From Sporothrix humicola (lineage: Eukaryota > Ascomycota > Sordariomycetes > Ophiostomatales > Ophiostomataceae): a DNA stretch of 64,000 bases. The DNA lies in assembly GCA_021396245.1 (NCBI GenBank), contig WNYE01000055.1:62001-126000 (forward strand), in the 5' to 3' direction. A program made the translations under genes and the position numbers. A model generated the notes under the pieces. It was not told the DNA's origin, did not search any database, and saw nothing but the letters and a program-made list of their open reading frames with translations. Below are positions 1-8,803 of this stretch, piece after piece (the first letter of the stretch is position 1; each line of letters starts with the position of its first letter).

Positions 1-860
1 TTTTTTTTTTTTTTTTCCTCACGATATCGAGCCACATATTACCTGCAATTTCACGTCTTGTCATTGCTTTCCTTGGTGTCCTTTTTGCAATTGGCCAGTT
101 CACGCGTATCAAAACAAACACAAGAAGATGAGAGAAAGCAAATTGCTGAGAAGGAAGCGAAGGAAGCACGTCGGCGTCTTTTTGGTAAAGGGATAGCCTC
201 GTCTGACATTTATGATTTCCCATAATCTGACACGGACAAGGTGAGCTTTGAGGTTTTGTCTTCTTTCGTAACATATTCCGAAGGAAAGAATGAAGAGAGA
301 AAACGAAGGAGGTCTAGAAGCCCAGGGATGAGCTTCCCCGGGAATTCTAGGCCAGGAGAGGCAACAGAGCGACTTTTTGGAGCAGCTCTGGCGCAGCTTT
401 GGAGCACCATTGGAACACCTGCAGTGGGTCCCCGCACCAATCGACAGCAATTGGCAGGTGGTGAGGTGGTGAACACCACGCGGCAAAATTTCCCGTGTTC
501 CGTTCCTATCATGTGTCGCCAGTTCGCCAGCCTTCTCTGTTCCCCTTCCCCTCGTATCCCTTTTGCCGTCAGTCACTTTGACCACAGCTCGCCAGCTTCC
601 GAGGGTTCGCCCGTTCCGTTCGTTTGTTCGTTTTCCCGACGCATTTGCTTCTGTTCGTACGTCGTACATCGTATTGTGCCGCCCTTTCAATCCCCAGGCA
701 GTCAACCCGTTGCTATTGTTCCCATTGAGCGCTTGTTAGCACGGATCGCAAAATCTCACGCCATCCCTTACAACAGCCTCACTGACAAAGAAAAAGGTGC
801 ATCGAGCTGCTTCTTTCGGTTCCCTAATAGCTTTCCGGTCTTTCGAGTCTGTTGCCCGCC
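1..860. other. Upstream region of rce1, no gene recognised
   Basis: The window opens with a run of 16 T. The rest is mixed-composition, partly pyrimidine-rich DNA that probably contains the rce1 promoter and leader. An open frame from the ATG at 328 runs to 1008, but it crosses the proposed first exon and intron of rce1 in another frame and has no recognisable domain. I see no RNA gene here. Confidence 0.5.
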
Positions 861-2014
861 ATGCCGGCTGTCCAGGGCCTCATCGATAAATACATCTGGC
901 ACAAGCATAAAGGTAGGTCCAAGACCACATCACGACAAGGCTTTGACAAGGCTACCAAGAACACTCCCCTGCCGATCGTACCATGTATATGCCGCCGCAT
1001 CAACTTGAACGCCGTTCTTCCGTCCTAACCACAACCATGCTTGCAGAAGAGATTCCCCCGCCCATTACCACCCGCACAGCCGTGCTTCTCCTGGTCGTCT
1101 ACACCGTCATCTATGTCGCCCCCTTTTACCTCTCGAGCCTGACCCGGCCCTCGCCCACCCTCTCCCGCGATGCGCCCTCCGTCATCCGCGCCCGCATTGG
1201 GTCCGTCACCCTGAGCTGCGCCATCTGCTCCGTCGTCACTTTCCTACTGCTGACCACCAACGGCAAACCCGGCGACGGCACCCGCCTGCTCAACTTTGAC
1301 GCCATCCACCTCATGGGCTATTTCCCCGTGGGCCTGGCCGAAACTCTGAATGCGCTCACCCTGACGGCCGGCCTGTTCCTGGGCCCCCTCTTTGAGTCGC
1401 TGGTGGTCGAGCGCGGCTGGCGCGCCTGGGCCGGTTTAGAGAGCGTCGACGGCACCATGCGCCCCCGCCTCTTCGGCCCTCTTTTCTTGCTGGGCGAGTG
1501 GGCCGACTGGCGCAACATTGTCGCCGGCCCCGTCACTGAGGAAGTGCTGTTCCGCGCCGCCGGTGTCCCCCCGTTGCTGTTGGCGCACACGCCCATCAAG
1601 CGCACCGTTCTCCTGTCGCCCATCGTGTTCGGTCTGGCGCACCTGCACCACGCCTACGAGTTCTCGGTGACGCACCCCGGTGTGCCCAAGGCGCACGTCG
1701 TGCTCCGCTCGCTGTTCCAGTTTGCGTACACGACGCTGTTTGGCAGCTATGCGACGTTCCTGTACCTGCGCACCGGCAGCCTGCTGGCCGTGTGTGTTGT
1801 GCACAGCTTCTGCAACTGCATGGGCCTGCCGCGGTTCTGGGGCCGTGTGCAGCGCAACCCCGAGGCCGATGGCCAGGCACAGTCGTCTCAGCCTCAGGGC
1901 AACCTGCTCTGGACCGTTGCCTACTACGTCCTCCTCGTGGCGGGCGCTGTCTACTGGTACCGCCATCTGTGGACATCCACCGAGAGCCCGCTGGCCCTGG
2001 TGTCTTTCCACTAA
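861..2014 (+). CDS. rce1: CAAX prenyl protease 2 (Rce1)
   Basis: Type II CAAX endoprotease of the ER membrane; it removes the last three residues of farnesylated or geranylgeranylated CaaX proteins such as Ras and a-factor. Proposed exons are 861-912 and 1047-2014, giving 339 aa. The intron starts GTAGGT, has CTAAC shortly before TTGCAG, and joins exon 1 in frame. The ABI-family catalytic set is visible: EExxxR at residues 182-187, a histidine at 216 in FGLAHLHH, and HxxxN at 270-274. The spacing between the two histidines (54) and from H to N (4) matches what I recall for yeast Rce1. Several hydrophobic segments fit a multi-pass protein. An in-frame ATG at 1037 lies inside the intron and would give a shorter N-terminus if the intron is retained. 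Family assignment is firm; exon 1 is inferred. Confidence 0.93.
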
Positions 2015-2560
2015 GGGTGGTAAAGAAAGACGACATGAATGTGTCTCATGTTGAGTCGAGAAAGGAGGGAAGAACAGGATATATTATCATTTTTGGGTTA
2101 TCAAACTCTTTTTGCGTTACGATGTTTTCATAGATTTCTAGCGGTGATTTTTGCCTTGTATGTAAAAGTAATGTACAATAATTCTTTAAAGCCTTGTGTC
2201 TTGCCATCCCATCCTGTCTAAGACCATATATATCCGTGGTGACACCAGTGAAACTCCCAAGAAGAACCTGTTTTTATAAAGCACCCGTAGTGGTACGTGA
2301 GTTGAGATAAGTTCGGCGGTATTACTCCGTACATGGGGTTGTTTTCCGGCGTCCCGTTCCGTAATCCAATAATTGCAAAATCTCGCAGATTTTTTTTTGA
2401 AAAATGAAAAATTAAACAAATATAAGACCAACAAAAATACCGCGAAAAGCAAATTTAAAACCAAATAAAAACCAAATGCTGCAAAAAAAGCTCGTGAATA
2501 TTTACCATCCTCTATATGCGTATTTTTATCTAAAATTTTTGTATTCATCCCAACCCCTTC
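2015..2560. other. Convergent 3' region between rce1 and mmm1
   Basis: AT-rich interval holding the 3' ends of two convergent genes. It includes a TACTCCGTAC motif at 2323-2332, a sequence seen again in other gaps of the window. No gene or RNA is recognisable. Confidence 0.6.
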
Positions 2561-4443
2561 TCAACCGTGCGGGTCCATCATGTTCATGTCTGGTAGTGAG
2601 CCAGGCATGGAAAATGCATCGTCGGCTCGTGAGCGCCTCCGGAAGCGTAGCGAGTCTTGCGATGGCCGTAATGTGTGCTGCTGGTATTGTGGCTGCTGGG
2701 CATAGCCGGACGTGTGCGATTGGCCCTGTGCTGTGGAAATGGACGATAGTGAGGACTGATGTTGATGCAAAGAGGGCGGGACTTGCCGCTCGACCCAGCT
2801 TTCAGTCTCGGCTTCGCGCCGCGGGTCGCGTGTATCCCGCGTGGCAAACGAATCGCGCGAGTCCCGCGACTCGGGCCGGCCCTGGCGAAGGGCATCCAAG
2901 CCAGTGTTTGCAGGGCCAACACCCGCGCCCGGTGCGGCAGCAGCAGTAACATTGGCACTTGTTGGCACCGCATTTGCGCCTGTGCGGGCGGTACCGCCGC
3001 CCACTGCTGCACCGCCACTACCTGCAGCCTGCGCACCACCGTCCGACATGGACACGTCTTCGCTCGGCGGGCCGGCGCCGCCACCGCGCGCATTCTTCAT
3101 GCGCGGCCACAAGCTCGGCAGCTCGATTTCCTGGAAGCGCGGCTCGACGGCGCGCTCGTCGAACCAGCGGTGCAGCCGGGACTCGATGAGCTGGGCAATC
3201 TTGGGGACGTCCTGGAGGCGTGAGCGGCTGCCCAGAAGACTGCGAATGGAAAAATCGAGGCGGTAGTCGTCCAAGAAGGCAAAGATCATCTTTGTGGGCG
3301 TGGCCTGGGAGGGATTGCTGGGCACGAAGGAGACCGAAAGAGTGCCGCTAAAACGGACGACCGACACGGCGAGGGCGACGGGCAAGACGGCCGAGAGGCG
3401 GCGCGGGTAGTTGAGGAGCAGTTTTGTTTCGACGGCCAGAGTGATCATATCACTCAGATCAACGTCCATGCGGGCTTGGAGTCGTGTAGCACCTGCCAGA
3501 CCGGCAGCTCCTCCACCGCCGCCGCCGTTGCCACTGACATTGGTGTTTGTTGCATACCCGTCCTCGTCCACCGGGATAATGCGGCAGTTGCTAAAGATGG
3601 GGAAATCCTCGCCCAAGCTTAACTCGGTGACGCGTATCTCGTCCAGAAAATCAGGCCGCGAGTCGCCGTTCAAGGCCTTTGTGAGGGATGTCAAAATGGC
3701 ATCGTTATGTTGGGCGTCGTTGCGGAACTGCGCAATGGTCTGCGCAATCAGCACATTGAACCAGTCCAAGCTCTCGGGCTGGTGGCTGTCGACGCGGTAG
3801 TACGTCTTGTTGAGGATGGAGCCGATGGTGAGGACGGGCGGGCGGCGGAGCACACTGGACGTGCGGCGGTTGTTGAGCTGTTGTTGGAGGTTGGCCCCCG
3901 TTGGAGGCTGTAGGAAATCGTGTGCGTTGCTGGACTGGTGGCCGTGCCCGCCCCGGCCGTGGCCTGAAGCGCCGCCACCCCGCTGCTGGTCGAGCTGCGA
4001 GGCACGGAGTGTGAGGAGAGATTGTCTGTGGGCATCAGATCGCGAGCGGCGTTCCGAGGCTCGTTGTGAAGCGGTTGTTTCGGCGGATGGCGGGTCGCCA
4101 AATATGAAGAATTTGATGAAGGCGGCGACGAGTAGGACGACCGACAGCTGGCCGACGATCAAGCCCTGGGTAAAGGAGAAGCTGAGGGCAAAGTTAGCGA
4201 GAAAGAATCTCCATAGATAGACAAAGGAAGAGAGAGGACGCACGCTGGCTCCGCCTGGGGCGGGCAGACGTCCTTGACCATGGCCGCGCGAGGAGTGCTG
4301 GCAGGGCTCGGAGGCAATGTGAGGACGCCAGATGTGATGGGGGCAGTCGGGTTGCCGACGGTGTTCGCTATGGTGAGTGTGTCATGGAGACTAGAGCTGG
4401 AGATGGAGCTGGAGCTGGATGCTTGTGTTTGTTCGGCTGTCAT
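2561..4443 (-). CDS. mmm1: Mmm1, ERMES complex ER-membrane subunit
   Basis: Subunit of the ER-mitochondria encounter structure; it is anchored in the ER and its SMP domain moves phospholipid toward mitochondria with Mdm12 and Mdm34. Exons 4443-4244 and 4181-2561, 606 aa. The 62-nt intron has a GTGCGT donor, GCTAAC branch site and CTCAG acceptor, and splicing restores the conserved FSFTQGLIVGQLS stretch just before the single N-terminal membrane segment (about residues 74-94). The SMP domain follows after a Gln/Ser/Gly-rich linker. The start at 4443 has an AAACAATG context; an upstream in-frame ATG at 4476 is less likely. The protein is longer than the roughly 340-440 aa I recall for the family, because of low-complexity inserts and a long Ser/Gln-rich C-terminal extension ending in DMNMMDPHG. 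Divergent from vps45. Confidence 0.95.
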
Positions 4444-4957
4444 TGTTTTGCGCGGTGGAGCAAAACGTGGTTGCAAAAGCCAACAGTGTCTTTGTCCGGT
4501 GTTCTAGCGCATGTTTGGGCCTTATCTTATCGGGGTACAAAGGCATACACGTATTTTACTAGAGAGTATATGTACCACTTTCCAAAGCTAAGCTGTTCCA
4601 GCTGACGCAGGTTGGCGGGACGTCACAGGCGACAGTTCGGTAACAGATTCCATTTGCAGCATCGTCGCACTGCATCTCGTTCTTTGCCAGCATTCACCAG
4701 AAATTCCACGACCTCACACTCTCCCCATTCGACGCCCACTTCGCACGCCAAAGGATACGACAGATCTTCGAACCTTTTCTCGACTTCCTCGACATTCTTC
4801 GCACCACTGCGGTGGTAGCCTACTCCGACCGGGTTGCTGAGCTGCGATAGCAATCAACGAATCCCCCCGATCCATCCGGGATCCGACTTCTCCTATCCGA
4901 CCCCTCTCCTTCTAGCTATTCGCCCTACCTAGTCTTCGAACTTCTCCACACCCCACC
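4444..4957. promoter_or_regulatory. Divergent promoter, mmm1 / vps45
   Basis: The 514-bp interval between two divergent starts must hold both promoters and leaders. The part next to vps45 is C/T-rich on the + strand, as in other leaders of the window. No specific factor site is claimed. Confidence 0.6.
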
Positions 4958-6826
4958 ATGGACGTCGTGCAGGCCGTGTCCGGCTATGTCAGTAGGATGG
5001 TGACGGCCGGCGATGCTGCTGGCGCGGGGACGTCGGCAGCAGCGTCGGCGACCATCTCGGCCAAGATGAAGATCTTGCTGCTCGACCGCGAGACCGTGCC
5101 CATTGTGTCGACGGCCGCCACCCAGTCGACCCTGCTGAACCACGAGGTGTACCTGATTGACCGGCTCGACAACGCCAACCGCGAAAAGATGCGGCACCTG
5201 CGATGCTACTGTTTTGTGCGCCCCTCGGCCGAGTCGATACAGCTTCTGGTCGAAGAGCTGCGCGACCCCAAGTACGGCGAGTACAACCTGTTTTTCAGCA
5301 ACATCGTTAAGAAGTCGTCGCTGGAACGGCTTGCCGAGGCGGACGACCACGAGGTGGTCAAGCGCGTGCAAGAGTACTTTGCCGATTTTGTGGTGATCAA
5401 CCCCGACCTCTTTTCGCTGGACCTGGGGCGCGCATCGACGAGCAGCCCGATTACACACGTGTGGGGCCCGACGTCGGACTCGTGGAACCCAGAAGCGCTG
5501 CAGCGGTCGACCGAGGGCGTGCTGGCGGCGCTGCTGGCCCTTAAGAAGAAGCCGCTGATCCGGTACACAAAGAGCAGTCTGCTGGCCAAGAAGCTGGCGA
5601 CCGAAGTGAAATATCGCGTCACGCAGGAAGAGCAGTCGTTGTTTGATTTCCGGGCCGTCGACACGCCGCCCATTCTTCTGATTCTGGACCGGCGCGAGGA
5701 CGCCGTGACGCCTCTCCTCACACAATGGACGTACCAGGCCATGGTGCACCAGCTGTTTGGCATCCGCAACGGGCGTGTCGACCTGCAGGCCCACGGCGAC
5801 TCGAGAACCGGTGCCGCAGGCCCTTCTTCTTCTCAAACCCCGCCTGAACTCCGCGAGATAGTGCTCTCGTCGGACCAGGACCCCTTCTTCAAGAAGAACA
5901 TGTACCTCAACTTTGGCGACCTGGGTATGAACGTCAAGGAGTACGTCGAGCAGTTCCAGTCCAAGCACAAGAACAACGAGAACCTCGAGTCCATTGCCGA
6001 CATGAAGCGCTTTGTCGAGGAGTACCCCGAGTTCCGCAAGCTGTCGGGCAACGTGAGCAAACACGTCCACCTCATCTCGGAGCTGAGCCGGCTCGTGGGC
6101 CAGGAAGACTTGCTGGAAGTCAGCGAGTGCGAGCAGAGCCTGGCCTGCAACGACAACCACGCAGCCGACCTAAAGACGGTCCAGAACCTCATCCAAAAAC
6201 CGTCCGTGTCGGCCGAGGCCAAGGTCGGCCTGGTTGCCCTCTACGCTCTTCGCTACGAGAAGCAGGGCCAGACAAACGTCGCTATGCTCGTCGATTTGTT
6301 GACAGCTGCCGGCAATGTGCCCCAGCGCAAGGCCAACCTTGTTGCCAAACTGCTGGCCTTCCAGCACTCCCTCCAGACTCCCGGCGCCGCTGGCGCCGCC
6401 GGGGCGGGGGGCATTGCCGACATTTTCGAGTCCTCGGGCATCTTTGCCGGCGGCGCCAAGGCCTTGCGGGGTCTCAAGGGCGTCGACAATGTGTATACGA
6501 TGCACACGCCGCTGCTCGAGACGACCCTCCAAAACCTGATCAAAGGCCGCCTGCGTGAGCAGCAGTACCCCTTTGTCGACGGGACAACGCGCGACAAACC
6601 CCAAGACATTATTGTTTTCATGGTGGGCGGCGCTACGTACGAAGAGGCCAAGACGGTGGCTACTCTCAACCAGTCAACGCCGGGAGTGCGCATCGTTCTC
6701 GGTGGAACAACGATCCACAATGCCGAAAGCTTCTGGGAGGAGGTTGACGATGCGGTGTCCTCATGGCCCGAGCCACCACCGACGACAGCAGCAGGACGGC
6801 TGCGCAAGGAGATTGGCCGGAGGTAG
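4958..6826 (+). CDS. vps45: Vps45, Sec1/Munc18-family protein
   Basis: SM protein of the trans-Golgi/endosome system; it binds a Tlg2-type syntaxin and assists SNARE assembly in transport toward the vacuole. Single exon, 622 aa, about the family length. The N-terminus (MDVVQAVSGYVSRMV) followed, after a short Ala-rich insert, by KMKILLLDRETVPIVS is the conserved Vps45 start. SM-type landmarks follow, such as NLFFSNIVKKSSLE, DRREDAVTPLLTQWTYQAM and, near the end, IIVFMVGGATYEEA. The start ATG at 4958 sits in a CACCATGG context. A Gly/Ala-rich insert lies at about residues 472-485. Vps45 is preferred over Sly1 or Sec1 because of the N-terminal sequence and length. Confidence 0.97.
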   Translation: MDVVQAVSGYVSRMVTAGDAAGAGTSAAASATISAKMKILLLDRETVPIVSTAATQSTLLNHEVYLIDRLDNANREKMRHLRCYCFVRPSAESIQLLVEELRDPKYGEYNLFFSNIVKKSSLERLAEADDHEVVKRVQEYFADFVVINPDLFSLDLGRASTSSPITHVWGPTSDSWNPEALQRSTEGVLAALLALKKKPLIRYTKSSLLAKKLATEVKYRVTQEEQSLFDFRAVDTPPILLILDRREDAVTPLLTQWTYQAMVHQLFGIRNGRVDLQAHGDSRTGAAGPSSSQTPPELREIVLSSDQDPFFKKNMYLNFGDLGMNVKEYVEQFQSKHKNNENLESIADMKRFVEEYPEFRKLSGNVSKHVHLISELSRLVGQEDLLEVSECEQSLACNDNHAADLKTVQNLIQKPSVSAEAKVGLVALYALRYEKQGQTNVAMLVDLLTAAGNVPQRKANLVAKLLAFQHSLQTPGAAGAAGAGGIADIFESSGIFAGGAKALRGLKGVDNVYTMHTPLLETTLQNLIKGRLREQQYPFVDGTTRDKPQDIIVFMVGGATYEEAKTVATLNQSTPGVRIVLGGTTIHNAESFWEEVDDAVSSWPEPPPTTAAGRLRKEIGRR

Positions 6827-7437
6827 ACTATGATAAACACTGGAATTATTACGTGGAATTGGTGTGATAAATATCTTTCTCTTGGAGGAGCTGCCTTCCT
6901 GGGATGGCGTTACAATGTCTCCTTGTTTATGTTTCTTTTTCATGTTTGAATTGCGTCTTTAGCCTTCTTTACAATTAGCTTCCATCCTTCATCACTGAAC
7001 GATCAATAGATACTTTGTTCGTCTTCATTTCTCTTTTTATTTTCTTGGATATCGTTATGTTTATCCAATCATTGGCTGCCACTGTCACCGATTCTACAAG
7101 GCTGCGTTAGGCCCACTCACGGCTACCCGCGTGCGCTAGCCCCAGACACACCTGCCCATGTTGGCGGTAGCCTTTCCCCCTCTCGCCAGTTGTCAGCCAG
7201 TGAACAGCGCTAGAATTTTCTCACGTTTGGGGCCCCGAATTTTCATAATTCTTTTCCCCATCAGTCTTTTGCGTCATTCGTTTTTTCGGGACAACCGTCT
7301 TACGTTCTGGACCGGCCACGGCCACACGACCGCAACAAACCCAGCCGGGCATAAAGCCAGTCAATTGAAACCGCCGCCCGCTGAGCTCGTTGTAGTCTCG
7401 CCGTCGCCAATTCTTTTTGTTCCCCTCTGTTTCAACA
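6827..7437. other. Intergenic, vps45 3' end to crd1 leader
   Basis: T-rich 3' region of vps45, then a crd1 upstream region that becomes pyrimidine-rich near 7230-7430. No further gene or RNA seen. Confidence 0.5.
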
Positions 7438-8487
7438 ATGCTCAGACTTTCGACGGGCTGTGGCCAGGGCGGCCGGAGGGCGGCTGCTGTCTTTGCGTCG
7501 TCGTCGTCGTCGGCGCCGGCTTCGTCGCTGTCGCCGTTTACACTGGCCTCTGTATGGCCGCAGTCGCAATCGCAGACACAAGCGACGGGCCAGTCAAGGT
7601 CACTGTCTACGGCCCCGTCACTGTCGTCGGCAGGAGCGATACTGTCACGTGCGCATACTTCCGGCCGCCGGATGCTCCTTCCCGGTCTCCTGTCGGGCGC
7701 ATTACGGCAACAGCGGCACGTGCGCCTTACCTCCAACAAGAGTTCTCCTTCGTCATCATCTTCTTCTTCTTCCTCCTCCTCATCACCTACCGATCTCGCT
7801 ACCGCTGCGCCCACACTCCCGCCGACGACAACAACCAAACACGAAAACATTTACACCATCCCCAACTTTTTGACGGCTGCTCGCCTTATTGCCGCGCCAG
7901 TTATCGGCTACCTGATTGTCACCGACCAGCCCGGCTGGGCTCTGTCGCTGCTGGCCACCGCCGCCGTCACCGACGTCCTGGACGGCTGGATCGCCCGCCA
8001 CTGGAACCTGCACACAGTCGTCGGCAGCGTCATCGACCCCATGGCCGACAAGGTGCTGATGACGGTGCTGGCCATTAGTCTCGCGGCTCAAGGTAGCCTG
8101 CCCATGTGGCTCGCCGTTCTCATTCTCGGCAGAGATGTCGGGCTGGCCATTTCCGCCATCTACTACCGCTGGGTCTCCCTTCCGCCACCAAAGACGTTTT
8201 CGCGGTACTGGGACTTCTCGCTGCCGTCGGCCGAGGTGCGCCCGACGACGATCAGCAAGTACAATACGTTCTTGCAGCTGGCACTGATGGGCGTGACGAC
8301 GGCGGCTCCCGTCTTGGCGGCGAGCACGGGTGCGGCAGCGGCGATTCTGGGTGGGCCGTACGACCTGGGTCCTGCCCTCACAGTGCTGCAGTACATTGTG
8401 GCAGTGACGACAGTATGGAGCGGCGCGAGCTATGTGTACAGCAAGGACGCCGTCAAGATTCTGTCGCAAAAGGCCAAGAAACCATGA
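7438..8487 (+). CDS. crd1: Cardiolipin synthase, mitochondrial
   Basis: Inner-membrane enzyme that joins CDP-diacylglycerol and phosphatidylglycerol to make cardiolipin. 349 aa, single exon. The CDP-alcohol phosphatidyltransferase signature DxxDGxxAR...GxxxDxxxD begins at about residue 179 (DVLDGWIARHW ... GSVIDPMADK). The N-terminal ~130 residues are Arg/Ser-rich, consistent with a mitochondrial presequence, and contain serine runs encoded by TCG/TCT-type trinucleotide repeats. The conserved part starts at NIYTIPNFLTAARL. The start at 7438 (CAACAATG) is the first ATG of the frame; upstream in-frame codons are not ATG. Several hydrophobic segments follow the motif. Convergent with mto1, 316 bp between stops. 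Confidence 0.95.
   Translation: MLRLSTGCGQGGRRAAAVFASSSSSAPASSLSPFTLASVWPQSQSQTQATGQSRSLSTAPSLSSAGAILSRAHTSGRRMLLPGLLSGALRQQRHVRLTSNKSSPSSSSSSSSSSSSPTDLATAAPTLPPTTTTKHENIYTIPNFLTAARLIAAPVIGYLIVTDQPGWALSLLATAAVTDVLDGWIARHWNLHTVVGSVIDPMADKVLMTVLAISLAAQGSLPMWLAVLILGRDVGLAISAIYYRWVSLPPPKTFSRYWDFSLPSAEVRPTTISKYNTFLQLALMGVTTAAPVLAASTGAAAAILGGPYDLGPALTVLQYIVAVTTVWSGASYVYSKDAVKILSQKAKKP
7746..7785 (+). repeat. TCN trinucleotide repeat coding poly-serine
   Basis: Run of TCA/TCT/TCC triplets within the crd1 presequence region. It encodes about a dozen consecutive serines and is a likely site of length polymorphism. Confidence 0.8.
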
Positions 8488-8803
8488 GCATGTCGGGCGG
8501 TTGTGTGAATTAAAAACATGGGGTGGTAAAAAGTAAACGGAAAAGCGGAAAAGGAGCAGGGGCGTCATTTAATGTTGCATTTTGTGTATTTGCATTGTGT
8601 ATTTCTGTATCATAGCTTCATCATCTTGTCATTGGAATCTTAAAAAGTACAATTTAAAAAAAGTGTATATCATGAATAAGTATATAAAAAGGAGTATATC
8701 AAAATGCCAACCGACACCAAAACCCAAATGCTTTTTGCTCTATGTAAATGTCCATGTCGTCGTTGTATATCGTACAGATTGTGTTGTCTATTCCGTCATC
8801 CCC
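8488..8803. other. Convergent 3' region, crd1 / mto1
   Basis: AT-rich 316-bp interval between two convergent stop codons, probably both 3' UTRs. Nothing else visible. Confidence 0.6.

Noticed and set aside
328..1008. 226-codon + strand frame upstream of rce1
   Set aside because: It overlaps the proposed rce1 exon 1 and intron in another frame, lacks any domain, and lies in partly pyrimidine-rich leader-like DNA where stops are rare.
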